A stretch of DNA of 64,000 nt from Verticillium longisporum (lineage: Eukaryota > Ascomycota > Sordariomycetes > Glomerellales > Plectosphaerellaceae): NCBI GenBank assembly GCA_019188255.1, contig JAETXT010000001.1, positions 3,100,001-3,164,000 of the forward strand. Reading direction: 5' to 3'. The notes under the pieces were generated by a model. It was given only the letters and a program-made list of their open reading frames with translations, ran no database searches and was not told the origin of the DNA. The position numbers and the translations under genes were made by a program. Positions 34,396-47,600 of the stretch are shown here, piece after piece. Within the stretch, counting starts at the first letter, position 1. Every line of letters begins with the position of its first letter.

Positions 34396-37300
34396 TTGAC
34401 GATATGGACGATAACATGATGGATCGGCCATCACAACTGATTGGCTACGCTCGTTTCTTGGACACCGGCTTGACTATCGCTTGCGATTTCTCATCTTTTG
34501 GGACTGGTTTTCACTTTTCAGCATATACCCGGCATCTTCACCGTGTCATTCGTTCGCTTTCCGTACACAGACGCCACTTATGAATACCATTTAATTTATT
34601 ACGACGCAACATCCTTCAGCGTAGGCTTGCCGAATTGTGTGAGGCTACACTCGGTTTCACGGCTACAACGTCGCATGTTGTGGCAGCCAGTCTGAGCCCG
34701 AGTGTTCATAGATTGCTGACATGTTTTAGTCCAGTTGTGAAGTTGATCGATTGCACCTAGTGTATACTGCTGACGCGGTCAAGTATTTTCTCTCGCCCTA
34801 CGAAACATCTCGAAAGCACAACGACTCGGTCTGCACTCTAGATCATCGCAAAGGCGATGTAATGTTATTCAGCCACGGTGGTGTCGCACCGGCCGTTAGG
34901 GCAGTCTCGATCCCAGCTTACCCAATGATGTATACACCAACGTCCATCGGCTGCCCCCAGCTGCTCATGACAGAAGTTGCGAGAATTTATCAAGGAATCG
35001 TTACAACAGCTAACTGCATTCCGTGTACGACGTTGGGGCAAAATCTCCGACGCTCGTGCGGCTGAACAGAACATAGGCTAGCCTGACGTCGCTCTACCAC
35101 CACCCACTCCACAGGGAAACCGCATAGCTGCCCGAGTCGCTGTTGTACAGGGCGTCTGCCCATCAAGTGGCCTCGTGCAACGACGGCGCATCGAAAGCCG
35201 TTCCTCGCCTATTGGCCCGCCGGCGGTGGTGACACTGCGCGCAAAGTGGACTAAGCATCGCGTCAAACAGACGCAGGGTTACGGCTGGCAGCAGGTCGCC
35301 TAAGTCTTGAAGTCTGCGAGCCCGGTGGCATCCCGGCGCCCCCTTGCTGCTTTTGTGACTTTCGGAAAATACATCATACGGACCCTGGCGCTTGAATGCT
35401 GCTCCTCGTATCACGGCCAAAGTTGGTATGCAGCACACGGATGAGACCCGTTCCAGACGGGCCCGAAACACGCCAAGCCTAGTTCCGAGGATTCCGTTCA
35501 TCCCGCTCCGAAGCCACTTCGGTCAGGTGGGGGTGAAGCGACGACCTCGGCTCGGACGGGGTTCTCCGCCGTCCCACGCCTTCGCCGGCCGCTCATCTCA
35601 GGTATTTGATGGCCGGCCGCCTTTACGAAACGATCGCGTGTGGAATAAACTATCAGAGCCGGGAACGCCAGGCTCGTAGGTTAAGGAGGATGGAATGTCG
35701 AAGTCGCTTCACGTCATCCCGTCTTAGCCAGACACGCCAAGTGTCCCAACACGCCAAGTGTCCCATTTGCCAGGATTGAAGTCTCGGGCACACGCACTTT
35801 GACTTGTGCCATCGCAACTGTCGAATTGGACGCTGTCTTCAATCCAAGGCGCGTTACCCATGGTTTTGCCACCCCAACCACGCAGCCCACAGATGCCTTG
35901 GGCTACTGAATTCCCAGAAACCTTCCGCCTCCGTGGGCTCAAAACTGTCCGTAGTGATTAGTCCTCCGTTCGAGGCCAGGGTCTGATTTTAGCCGTGGCT
36001 AAACAGTTGTGCGTCTGGCATGCGTGCGTCTCTTCACACATGTTGCACCTATCAAGGAAATGTGACTCTCTGTACGAGGTAGCAAGGAACCAGCCGTGTC
36101 CAGGTGAACATGCGGCAGCGCATTCCAAATCTTAGCGACAGACTGGACAAATCACAACGTTGTATGAGCCGTGATTTCCCTCCAATGGTTATACCAATGG
36201 GATGAACTGCAAGTCGTGATGACTGCAGAGATCGAAAGCGGACTGAAGTGCTTCCCTGGCGTCCTGCATGGAACAACACCACGTCTGTCCATCTTCGGAG
36301 ACAAGCCACATCCTCCGCCCTGTATGAGCCGAGTTGACGCACATGCAGAGCCGACACATCATGCACCCCGCCTCTGATCAACATCTTGCCTCCGAAATCC
36401 ATCGCACCGGCCTCAGCCGAGTCCAGCTCACGCGCCTTTTTCCCATACACCGCCTCTCTCTCTCTCTCTTCTTCTTCTCTTCCCCGGCCAGCTGCAAAGA
36501 CGACACTACGTGCGATGCGATGAAACCCCCCGCTCTTCCGAATATCTCCGACCCCAGAACTCCCATCATCCCCACGGTCTCTCCTTTCCACCCCTCGATC
36601 CGGCACGCACACAATGCAGCATCCCCCCGCCATCTCAAGCCATCGGGAGCCAAAGCACGCATCCTCAATCTCGCACCCTGCAGACAGAAGCAATCAAGCC
36701 CTGAACCTTCGTAGCGCCCTCTCGTGCTATTTTCAGCGGCGCCTTACCCGCCAGCTCAGCTTCGTTGCTCACGATCCAACGACCACCCTTCTTCCCCAGC
36801 CCCCTGGCCCTGTCCATGGGTCCATCCGGCCAGACCTCGGACCGCCTCTCTCTGCTCGCCTAGCTAGCCTAAGGTACCTACCTAGGTAGCAAAACCATGG
36901 CACCAGAGGGGAAGGGGATCAAAGTTGGTCAAGAGAGTATCTCACGACCGCCTGGCGCATCATACCACCTTCTTCCCGCCCCCCCTCCTCCCTTCTGTAA
37001 CCCGTCCGTGTAATCGCTGCTGCTGCTGCCATTCTTGCTCTCATGGTTGCCATCGTCCCTGTGCATCCAGGCAGAGTTTGGCACGCGTGCTCAACAAGCA
37101 ACCAGCCCACGGGCACCCTCATTCCGCCCAAGACCGGACTTCCCCCCTGGGCGCCGCAAGTTGTAGATGTAAACACGGCATGGAATGGGTACGCGGTCAG
37201 TGAGAAGAAGCGGAATAGCCACAGGCCAAGACAGGCGGTAGGACAAAAGCCAAGCAAAGAATACAAATCCAGAGCGGCCGGAAACCCCCCACCCCCCCGT

Positions 37301-37579
37301 TGCAATCGCGTGGTACTCCCCCTACAAATTCCCCTGGACCCCATTTTCCCAAAAATCCTCCCGTCCCCAATGAGACGAAACGGGGAGGGGGGGGGGGGGG
37401 GTACAAAAAAAGGGGGGCAACCACGCAACGTAAGTCTCCGGATCCCGAACACGGACACCCGGAGCGTCATGCCGCAACCGGCAACCGCTGCAAACGTCGC
37501 TCCTCTCACTCATCCACTGTCTTCTGTCTCCGCGACTCGAGTCGGGTCGTACCTTTGCCCCAACGTAGCCGCGCCGGCA

Positions 37580-37623
<44 letters not shown>

Positions 37624-38712
37624 CCGGCTTGTCAACAAGTCGTTTTCGGTCCTGCACTGCACCCTGAAGAATTGGTCACGACCAGAGGTAGCGCCCTGCG
37701 GGCCCTGACACATCTTCCATGCCCACCGACGCATTGCGAGTCACGAGCCTCTGGACCTGCAGCTCTTACAGCAAGGGATGTGGAAAAGCAAACATGAGGC
37801 CATGCCATTCAAGCAGCTAGGCCAGGGGGGGGCGAGGAATTGAAGAGGAAGAAGAAGAAGAAGAGGTTGCATATTCACAATAGCAATAGGCAGTCTCCTT
37901 TGCCCAGCCTCCCCCTGCCCATGCACCCACGCGATGAGTGGCGGGCCAGGCAAGGAAGGCCATGCCAAGGCGGCCCTGGGCGAGCTTCATACCTATGTAC
38001 AGCATGTCGAAGTAGGGTCTCTCCGGCGACGCGATGGTCCGTCCAGTCCATCCTGTTGGCTTATCGCATTTCTCGAATGCGATAGATCCCCTTGCCAGTT
38101 CTCTCTCCCAGTTCCGGTCCCGTATCGCTCGTCGGCCGTCTGGCTCATGATAGTCCACATGCAGAGTTCGCAGCAAAAAAACATGTTCAAGAGGCAAGAG
38201 AAACAGAAGGTAGAAAAGAATTGGTACGCAGGCCCAAGTGGAGATTCTGCAACAGAGGTGCTTCCATGTCCCGTTTTCGTTGGCCTGCCACCCCTTATCC
38301 CGTCCCGTCTCCTTCGACCCCAACCCTCAAAACTCCAAACACAAAAGCAACGCTCTTCTTGCGGCTGGCCATGCTCTGCTGCGAATCGACAAACAAGGTA
38401 AAAAAATGCAGTGCAGTGCTAGGCTTGATCCTAAAAGATCCCGCAAAGCCAAATGGAAAAGGGGGCCCATCCCCCGAGAACCATGCCACCCAGAATAGTC
38501 CTCCGGCTATGTTGCCAAATCCGTATATCCCCAAGAACAAAAAATCCCTCCCTGAAAACCCCCCAAAAATGAATAATGGCACAGGTCCAAAGCGGGTGTA
38601 AATATGTGCAGTTGTAGAAGTGAAGTTGAACAGACAACAAGAGCCTTCAACCATGGTCTCAAGCTCGTCTCAAGTTTTTGATTCGCCCATAGCTCGCTCA
38701 AATGTTCCTTAC
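34396..38712. other. Intergenic, no supported gene
   Basis: A 4.3-kb gap between the hydrolase-like gene and the 3' end of the homeobox gene. It contains a CT tract near 36458-36480, a TAGGTACC island (36868-36890), a G15 run (37387-37401), a (CAGC)n microsatellite (37581-37622) and A-rich tracts around 38401-38590 that may include the 3' UTR of the homeobox gene. The open frames on both strands are low-complexity and I could not assign any of them. Confidence 0.6.
37581..37622. repeat. (CAGC)n tetranucleotide microsatellite
   Basis: About ten and a half uninterrupted CAGC units in non-coding sequence. A G15 run lies 180 bp to the left at 37387-37401. Confidence 0.9.
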
Positions 38713-40865
38713 TCAGGTCGAGTTGCCGTATGCTCCAGGCCGAGAAGCTGGCCCGCCTCCAGGCATGGTGAAGCTTCTCTTCCTCTTCAAGGCCGATTCA
38801 GATCCAAAATCTGTGCCGTACTCGCTGCGGTGCTCAGTCGCCTGGTGACCACCAGTAAAAGTGTCTCGCATTGGGGTCCTAACGCTGGCGCCTTGGAACG
38901 CCTGGGCAAAATCATGTGGAGGCGCAATGGGTGCGCTCATCTGAGGCATCGAGTAGTCGTGGACACCCGATCGGGGGCCGGCGCTTGCGGTGCCGGGAGT
39001 GCGGGGAAGTGCAAAGTCCATGGGTGCAGTCAGGGGTGCGGAGGGGTAGCTCGCTGTGTAGCTCGGTGCAGAGGTGCCGCTGAAGTGCGATGTGGCGGAG
39101 GAGAGGTCGCGGCTGCTGGCAGAGTGGAGCGAGGAGGATCTATACTGGTTGCGAAGATCGAGCCCCAGGGGGAATGTCGCCGAGGAGGCTCTGTTTCGCA
39201 GTCTGTTCTGAGTGGACTGCAAGCTGGAGGGTTGGTAGCTGGAGTAGTTGATGTTGGGCGGAGACTGAGAAGCGTGACCTGCGTAGCGGCGTTAGCATGT
39301 AACACTACAACAGTCATTAGATACTACAAGAAGCTCACTGGAATACGAGGCCGAGTCGTAGCCGATGCCGCTGGGGCCTGAGGTGCCGCTAGTCAGTTGT
39401 TCCGGCTGGTAGACTGATTGTTGACGACCGCTCATCTGTGGGCTAGAACTGCCACCGGCGTAGGTGGTGTAATCTATCGAGTCTCCTTTCCATGACATGC
39501 CGGACCGGAGAGGTGACTGCAGATTGTCGGAGCGTGACCTTGACAGCGTCTCGCGAAGATGGAGCGGTTGAAGCGGACGAGCGTGTTGCCGGCCATGCAT
39601 CATGGACTGGTCGAGACTGGTCTGTCGACCAAAGGCATTTGTTGGTCGGTGCCCAGCACTCGTGGGCGAGAGGTGACTGCTGTATCCGTATCGGTGGTCG
39701 TTGGCCGTAGGGGACATGGGAGACAGTATATCAGAGTTGCTTAATGAAGCCGAGGCGCTGAAACCGATGTTTCCAAAAGCTGGGCTCAGACCGGTGGGCG
39801 ACATGTGGTCCTCTGCCTCGCTTCGTCGCACGTCCACCATCAAAGGTCTCATCATGTGGTCGGTGTATGCAGAGGAGCCGAACTCAACAGGTGAAGCCAT
39901 TGGGGCCCCAAGCGCATGGACCGCGCCGTATGGTGAGTGAAGAGCCTGCACGTTGTCAAAGTCGTCAGGCACTGCTCGCATTTTGATCATGCGGTCACGA
40001 TCATCCGCCGTAAGTCGCTTGATCTTGGCACGGCTGACGGAGGTCAGTGAAAAGGGTCAGGGTCCAACGGCGGGCGTGTTTTCATACCGGTTCTGGAACC
40101 AAACCTGGACCTGTCGAGGACTCAGACCAGGGATTTCTCGAGACAAGCGTTCCCTGTGGGCTGCGTCAGGATGCGGCTGCTTTGCGAACTCGCTCATCAG
40201 AAAACGAGTCTGCTGGTGGGTAAGACTGCTTAGTGTTAGGAGCTGCCTATGTCTACTGCGCATGCAGTTGGTATTATTGTTGCTTACCGGAATCGCTTCA
40301 TCTTCCTCCGCTGGGCGGTCCTCTCTGCTGCGGTCTGTGGCTGACCTGACGGATTCTCGTCGCCATCCATGTCATCGTCGTCAAAGACATCATCATCCTC
40401 TTCCTTCAGGAGGACTGTCTCTTCCTCGCTGGTGATTGGGACGGACGAGTTCGCTGGCTCTTGGCCCATTTGGACCGCAGAGGCTGCTTGCGTCGATGCC
40501 ATTGGAAAGCTGGAAGAGTCCTGAGCCATCGAGTGAGGCTCCTGTGCTGGAGACGTTGCTGCTTTTGGTGTCGAGGCCTCAAGCTGGTGTTGTTCAGGCT
40601 GCTCCACGGAGGGAGATCGTTGCTTGATGACTGGTGATAGGGCCTCTAGACTCTTTGGATGGGCTTCGGGCGAGCTTGCATCCGGCTTCACAGAGACGTC
40701 CAGCTCGCCAGGCCCACCAGCGGTAGATCGCGGCTGCGAAGCACCCGCGCTCTCATTTCTGGCTTCGTACGGTTGGGAGAAGATGCTGCTTTCGGGGGCC
40801 AAGTACGAATACTGTCCCTGCCAGTCAGGTTGCGTCGACAATGGTGCGTCGAGGTGGTTAGACAT
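38713..40865 (-). CDS. Homeodomain transcription factor (fungal Pah1/MoHOX-like)
   Basis: A nuclear transcription factor of 658 aa in four exons: 40865-40288, 40225-40088, 40033-39339, 39278-38713. The introns (62, 54 and 60 nt) are all GT-AG and in phase. Start ATG 40865 gives MSNHLDAPLS; the frame extends further upstream but homologous sequence seems to begin here. An acidic patch (EEDDDVFDDDDMDGDE) precedes the homeodomain (about residues 180-245), which reads MKRFRLTHQQTRFLMSEF, then SPRQVQVWFQNRRAKIKR, with the WFQNRR recognition helix intact and split by an intron after Asn-Arg. The C-terminal half is Ser/Pro/Gln-rich, a likely activation region, and ends with a basic LKRKRSFTM. The homeodomain and following sequence suggest the Pah1/MoHOX developmental regulators, but I cannot confirm the orthologue. 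Confidence 0.88.
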
Positions 40866-43800
40866 GCGTGAGGAACTGCGAGATGGCTTCTGAGAGGTGG
40901 TCTCAAACTTGTTGAAGGACCAGTGGCTCGATTCGGTATCAATATGCCTGGTAACTAGCATTGGAAGGGCTGCTGGTTGCTGAGAACGTGGTGTCTTTCT
41001 GGGTGGGTGGGACCGCAGTCTGGTGGGCAGACGCAAGCGAGTGACAAAGACGCTGGACTGGACTGCTGAAGAAGCGGCGGTTGGACGGTCAGGGGCGGTA
41101 CGCAAGTCCAAGGGACTGATTGCCTAGATGGGGATCCCCTGAGCCGGGTAGGGGCGTCTTCGACCTCTTCGAAGAGCTAACTCGAGGAGGAAGAAGAAGG
41201 GGCTGGCGAGCGGGCCTCGTGAAAAGGACCAAGTCAGATGTCCCTTCGAGATGGCGGGAGAAAGGGAGGAAGAGAGAAAGAGAGACAACGGCTAGTGCTC
41301 GGTTTGACCGTGTATGCAGCCAGACAAATCACTCAGTTGGGCGGACTTCGTTGTTGACCCAAAGAGGCAGAGAGATACGGGTAGGCGGGTAGTTCTCCGA
41401 AGGCTCCAGACCCAAGACGGCCTATGCGCGATGTAGAGCGGAGGATGGTGGTGGAAGGACGGGTGTAGTTCGGGTCGATCCGCAAGGAGAGATCAAAAAG
41501 GAAGTGCCGTGGTCGAAGTGCCGGTGTGTTGGAGTGATGGGATATGCTCGGAAGGCGTATGTGTACCCGGTAAGGAGAGATGGTCTCAAGTGAAGGAGTG
41601 TCAACTTGATGAGTTGAGAGAGAGAGAGAGAGGTAGGACTTGGCGACCCCAGGTTCCACGAGGCAGGATGTTATAATGTAGAAAGTCGAGGGTGCGCCAG
41701 ACGACGGTATGCGGGGGGTCGATCGACCAGAGGCGTCCTACATCTGGAAAGTGTCAGACCGCTCGTCAAGGATGCCACAGTCTGAAAGGCAACAAGCCGC
41801 AAGGACCATTGCTCAGGAACCCCTGTTTTTAGAATGACGGAGGTGGGAGCAATACCGAGGGGGGCCGCTGTTCCTTGCGGAGAAAAGTCGAGGCAGGATC
41901 CGACGAGGCGTGCAGGGCATGCACAGGGCAGGGCCTCTGGCGCAGTGATGGACCTTGTCGTGATGGGGTCGTATGGGGGCACCCGGTACATGGATGAGGG
42001 TTTGGCGACCCGCTTGCAGCATATCAGATCTCTGCTCCGAATCATGGCAGGCAAAGCACACGCCGAGTCATCTGTGCGCTGCTTGTCTGCCTTATTCGTT
42101 TTTACCATTGCTTCTTGCGAGACAACACGCACCCTCTGTTCACACGGAGACGTCGTGCGCACTGCGGGCGGCTGACCTGCCAGCGTTACTTCGTCTTGAG
42201 ATCGCTGAAAGGTACACACACATACACACACATGAGTGTGAGTGAGAGAGCGGCCGTCCAGTCTCTCCCTCCCCGCCCGGCTGAATGGCTAATGCAGTAC
42301 CATGGTGGCATGGGACCAGACGATTTACTGCGGCGAGCAGCGCGGCGCGGCGAGACATAGAGCCTGGCCCGTGTTGACCAGAGATGGCCAGGCCAAGACC
42401 AGGGGTGACAAGATGGCAGATGTTCTTGGGAAAGTGGCAGTGGTTGTCTCGACGTCAGTCCACGAAGGGTAAGCCTTGCTTCGGAGTGCTGAGAGAGATT
42501 CGGTCCCCACCTGGCCAGGATATGGCGAGACTGAAGCCTCGAGCCTGATTCAAGAGAGTGAGCGCGTTCCACCCCTTCCCTCAAGCAGCCCGCCGAGGTT
42601 GGTTTCAGAGAGCTCGCGGGCACCCAGACTGCCCTCCCGCCCACTGCAGATTGGGTGCCGCAAATCGGCGCCTTCTGACATGGATGCCACTGGCGCAAGG
42701 TTAAGACAGGTCAGACAGGTCCCTCGGAGGATGGGCGAAGGACGAAAAGACCTGGTCCGGAGCAGATGGCCTTCTCAGTCTTGGGCTGGCCGGCAGGGAC
42801 CTGCGATGACAGAGCTTCATTGGCCTCGTAGCCATTAGCTCTGCGTCGACCTCCACGGATGAACGCATGACCGTTGTCGAAGAGCGGACGCGACAGGGGT
42901 TCCATTTGGGAAGATCGACAGGTTTGGAGGGTGTGGCTCTCTAGGTAGAGTCTGTGGGCAGGGTGTGCAGGTTAGGAGGGGAGGGGAGGGGTGCGAACAT
43001 TTCGGCGGCAGCCACAAAAGGACAGGGAAAATGTATGGCTGGCGGAAAAAGACGAGACAACAGAACGCTCCACGGCTTTGGGGGGGGGGGCAAAGAGACC
43101 GGCGATGCCTTAACCCCTGGCAGAACCCGTGCAAGGACGCGGGTGACAGGGGCCGAGCACGGGGCAGATCACCCAGGTTTCTAGTCAGATCTCTGGCTCC
43201 CGCGCGGTGTCTCGCCATGCCTTGCGCCCGCCTGCACTCACTCCGCCAGCCGTGCTTTGCCATGGCATTGCCGAGTCGTAGGAACGAGAACAGAGGGTTT
43301 CGCAACGGCTGAATAGAACTGAGAAACCTGCCTCCTCCGGATGAAGTACGTGTACGAACGGTGAAAACGGCATCGGAGTGAGTATCGCCATGGTCGCACT
43401 GAGTACCGTACTGGAATACCTAGGCAGGGGTGCCTGAGCAAGCTACACTGTCCCTCCAACAGGTGGCCTGTTCATCTTGTTCCGACTCCAAACGAGTCGA
43501 GTCGAGTCGAGTGGCTCATTCTGGCGCGCGATGCAGCATGAAGACAAGTGCATGTCAATGGCAGAGCAGGAGGGCATACGTAAACAGCTCCTTCACCACT
43601 CCCATGCTTGCTGTACTGCTTGATGTCATGCTACCTGCTCTAAGAATATGTTGCATGTCGACATTATTGGGATGAAAGAGTGACCATTCGGCACTAGCAA
43701 GCTGGAGCCCAAGGTTTGTGCTGTGGAGCGCACTCCCTGCCTAGTGAATTGGGTTGTGCTTCTAGCTCGCTCGTGCGAGACACCACCGATAGCGGCACTT

Positions 43801-44578
43801 GACAGGCCGTAGTGTGCTTTCCCCTCGTGGTGGTGGTGCTCACGCGAAACTTCCTCAACACCACGTGTGGGCGAGAGCGGAGTGCGATGAGAGGGGGCCA
43901 GCAGAGAGGACCCGTCGGGTGACTGATACGCCATGTGAAGTGAGACGGCACCGTCAGGACGGCATAGACCGTAATGTTACCCTGAATAAGGTACCTAGCA
44001 TGAAAGTGACCAGCAACATCAGTCAGCGCCCACGCCCTGTCTGTAACCCGAACCATGGAATTGTGCTGATTCGGACCATGGCCTCCCAAGTCATTCGTCA
44101 GGCTCGCAGTCGCTGTTGTCGGTTCTGTGGGAACCTGCTCCGAACAGGCCGCAGGCTGATAGGTGTGATTGTGCCACCAGGGGCCAGAGTGCAGCCGCCT
44201 TGCGAATATATGCACCAGTACACCTCGCACCGAGGATGGTGTTCTGATTGTTCCCGAGTGCCGAGAACGGCACGAAACGGCGAAGCGATCGGAAAACCTT
44301 TGACAACTGACCGACTTCGAGATCGGGCTGGTAGCAGGGCGCCGCTGGCAAATGACAATACATGGCCAGAAACTGGGTGCTGTGCTGTTGAGCTCGAGGG
44401 GTAAATGCCGCTTTGGTAGGGCCGCGGAGCGGCCGCGGATTCCTACTGGACCGAGAACGGGTAGATCGCTTTGCGAGAACTGGAGCCCCCAAGTCAGGGG
44501 TACAGGGCGCTTGGGTCAGGTCCTGCTCGACGCCGTGCCCGCTCACGCCGGCACGATCGAGCGTTGTTGCGTCCCACA

Positions 44579-44581
<3 letters not shown>

Positions 44582-44632
<51 letters not shown>
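44582..44632. repeat. (TG)25 dinucleotide microsatellite
   Basis: About 25 uninterrupted TG units in intergenic DNA, the longest dinucleotide tract in the window. Confidence 0.92.
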
Positions 44633-44633
<1 letters not shown>

Positions 44634-47600
44634 CAGCTCTCACTGCTTGTCTCTCGGGTCTGTGCTCCCATCTCGACGGACCCGAAGAGAAAAATGGTCT
44701 GCAACTTGCTGGCCCTGAGCAATCCGGATGTCATCCGTGGTTTCATCCCTTGCGGGGATGTGGTCTGCCGCAAGAAAATACCGTGTTGGTTTAATGTGAT
44801 CGATTGCCGTCCTTCCATCCATCAGCGATCACGGCTCATCAGCGATCATTGCTCAATAATTTTGGTGAGGCCCACAGACGCAACGACTCGTGCCTTCACA
44901 CTCTCTTCATTTTACCGAAGGAACCGCATCGACATGGTGTTCCTGGCACTCTCTCACCAACCTAGCCCTGCCGAAAGAGCCACTCCACACCCCCCTGAAC
45001 CCCAATCCGTTCTGAGATGCACCAGTCAGGCACGCGTTGTGCACAAGTGGACAGACGAAACAGCCCCAGGTTCGAGGTGTTCGTGGACGCGTCGCGTTCG
45101 AGCCTTGTGCCACATTCAACCCTCGCTTTCGGATGCCCCGATGCTTTTTCTTGGCGCCTTTGCGCCATCTTATGAGGGCGATCATTTTGAGAAGTCTGTG
45201 GTGAGCAAGGGTTTCGTCGTGTCTTCCGTTGGTCGACCCTGCGAGATCCCCGAAGGGTGGACTTTTGTGGACAGGCAGCAACTTTTGTTGAACTGGGTGG
45301 ACTGATAACCATGGCAGGCTGGAAATGCTTCATTTCCTGGAGGATCTGGCCGTCAAGATCTGCAAAATGATGTGTACGAAACATGCGACACCATACGCAA
45401 AGTTGTCGAAGCCCGCCAATCCGCCCCCAATTTCTCCACCAGCCTCATGGCAGTTTTACGACACACGGCTTGTAACCTAAAGTGAGGTCAGGTTGTGGAT
45501 GATTTGAGTTGTGGCAGACCACCCTGGCGTAATCTAAGCATCGGCATACCTGTAAACTTGACACAACGGCTTGTTGAGCGCCTAACCTTGTTAGGCTTTT
45601 TGTCAGCGACATGTCGATGCTAGGGGGAGATGAAAGTGCGCTGGAAGATTCCGACAGCACGGCAGCCGTGGGGCAGGAAATGGCGTCAGGGGCCCTGTGG
45701 ATGCTTCTCTGGGCCTTCTGGTGCTTCTGGTGGTGCGTGAGTGCGACCGGTCTAATGGTGCACCGACACCGAGGGCTCCAGTGTCCCGGTTGGCTTGCCG
45801 GTGGACAGCCCCGCTTGCTGGAGCTCCAGTTCATTGTCGCCTCGTCCCCGACGACCCCGCTGGCGACCCATCTACCATGTACCTGTCGAGCGGGTGACGG
45901 GCTTTCGGAAAGTCCTACGGTGGCAACGCCAGAAAACCAGGGCAGAGGCATACCAGTCAACAACGGCATGGCTCACGGCTTGTTCGTGCCACGCGGTTGT
46001 GGCCGTGTTCAACAACCAAACGCCAGCCACAGAGGTGTGCCCCATGTTGCTGCTTCGCGACAATACGCCCCGTGGCCCCCCCGCCGTCCCCTTGTACCTG
46101 AGTTGCTGCACAGCACATCAGCACAGCACAGCGCATGCACGGCGGCAAGTAGCCGTGTTGTCGGGGGTGAAGTAGCCTCGGGGAACACAGAGTTCGGCGA
46201 TGACCACCGAGATTGGCTAGGACGTCCATCTCGTACCACGCTGGCTTTGGTGGAGGGGGGTGAGCTGTCCCAAGTTATCTGTCATTGTCAGTCGATTTGG
46301 TCCCTGCAATCAACGAAGCTTGACAGTGACTGTCGGGCTGCTTGGCGGCAGGGTGGTCGCATTCTAATTTCGTGCGTGTCAGAATCGTGGTCACGACCAG
46401 GTCACGGCCGCCAGTGGACGTGCAGTCCTGTCAATTGTCGACGATGAGATGTCAGCGGGAGCCAGATTGTCGATCTAACGGGAGTCGTCGAAGCTTGCGA
46501 GAGCAATGCGTTGAGGGCATGATAGTCCTTCGTATGGCGCGGCGCGGCCGGGTACCCAGGTTCCAGGTATTGTCTTGGCCCAAAGGGCGGAAGGGGGGCA
46601 CACACAAGCAACGCAACTGTGTCCTCGGATTCCTCGATGGCCTTGGGGCCGCCTGACTCGTTTCGAGTGCTCGTCAGGATTATCGACACACCTCGAAGAT
46701 GCAGATTTTGGGTTCTACCTGGTGTGGGTAGGACTAGGGTTGATTCATGGATGGATGGTGGTCCAGGGATTCCCTGTTCGACTAGCGAATTCAAGTCCAA
46801 GGTTAGTTTTGCTTGGGGCTGGCTGATGAACAGTGGATGAAAGTGACTGTTGGGTTGACTTTTCGTCGGTGGAAGGGAAACGATGGCTCCCTTACCTACT
46901 AAGTTTAGGTGAGGTCACAAGTTTGGCTGTGCTCTGATCTGGTCTGTTCTTGGCAGTCCAAGTCGCAGTGTGATGGCTTGGCAGTGGCCGCTTGGCCGTG
47001 ACTGCCAAGGTTGCAGCATCTGCCGCGCCTCACTTGATGATGCCGCGCTCCGGCACATTGGGGGAGGGGCAAGAGCGGACCGTAACCAGGGGCGGCGCAG
47101 GCAGCAGCAACTGCCCGCGAGCAAGGGCTACGTACGTGCCTTTTGGTACCTATCTAGGTACCTAGGTTGGTTGAACAACAAGGCGATTCTTAGCTCGCGT
47201 GGCGCAAGGGACCTACCTTAATCCATTAGAGGTAGGTGAGTAGGAAGATCAGTACCTAGGTAACCTACCTGCTTATCTACCTACCTGAGGTACCTTACGG
47301 TACTTGCAAGAGTATGACCTTGCTGCCCGGCCTCGAGGTGGTGGAGAGGCTCCACGAGCTTGCCGTCAGAGGGTGGCTTGAGGCAAGTGCCATCCACTCT
47401 CCATCATACCCGGGAAGGTACCCATGAGCAGCCAGCCTGTGGTCGGGAACAAACAAGGACGGGGCGTGCAGCAGGGCCAGATGGCCGGGAGACCGGGAGA
47501 CTGGGAGACCGGGAGACGGGCAGGCCGGAGAAACTGTAGCAGGCGCACACGCTCGCGCGAGCACAAGCACAAGGACAGGGACAGGCAGGCACAAGCAGGA

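Noticed and set aside
36052..37708. Frames of about 200 codons on both strands
   Set aside because: They contain homopolymers and CAGC repeats and look like by-products of GC-rich intergenic DNA.
44352..45305. 317-codon plus-strand frame
   Set aside because: It runs straight through the (TG)25 tract as a CV repeat and has no recognisable domain.
45611..46447. 278-codon plus-strand frame
   Set aside because: Composition is unusual (Trp/Cys/Arg-rich), it overlaps several antisense frames, and no domain or splice partner was found. It remains a weak possibility.
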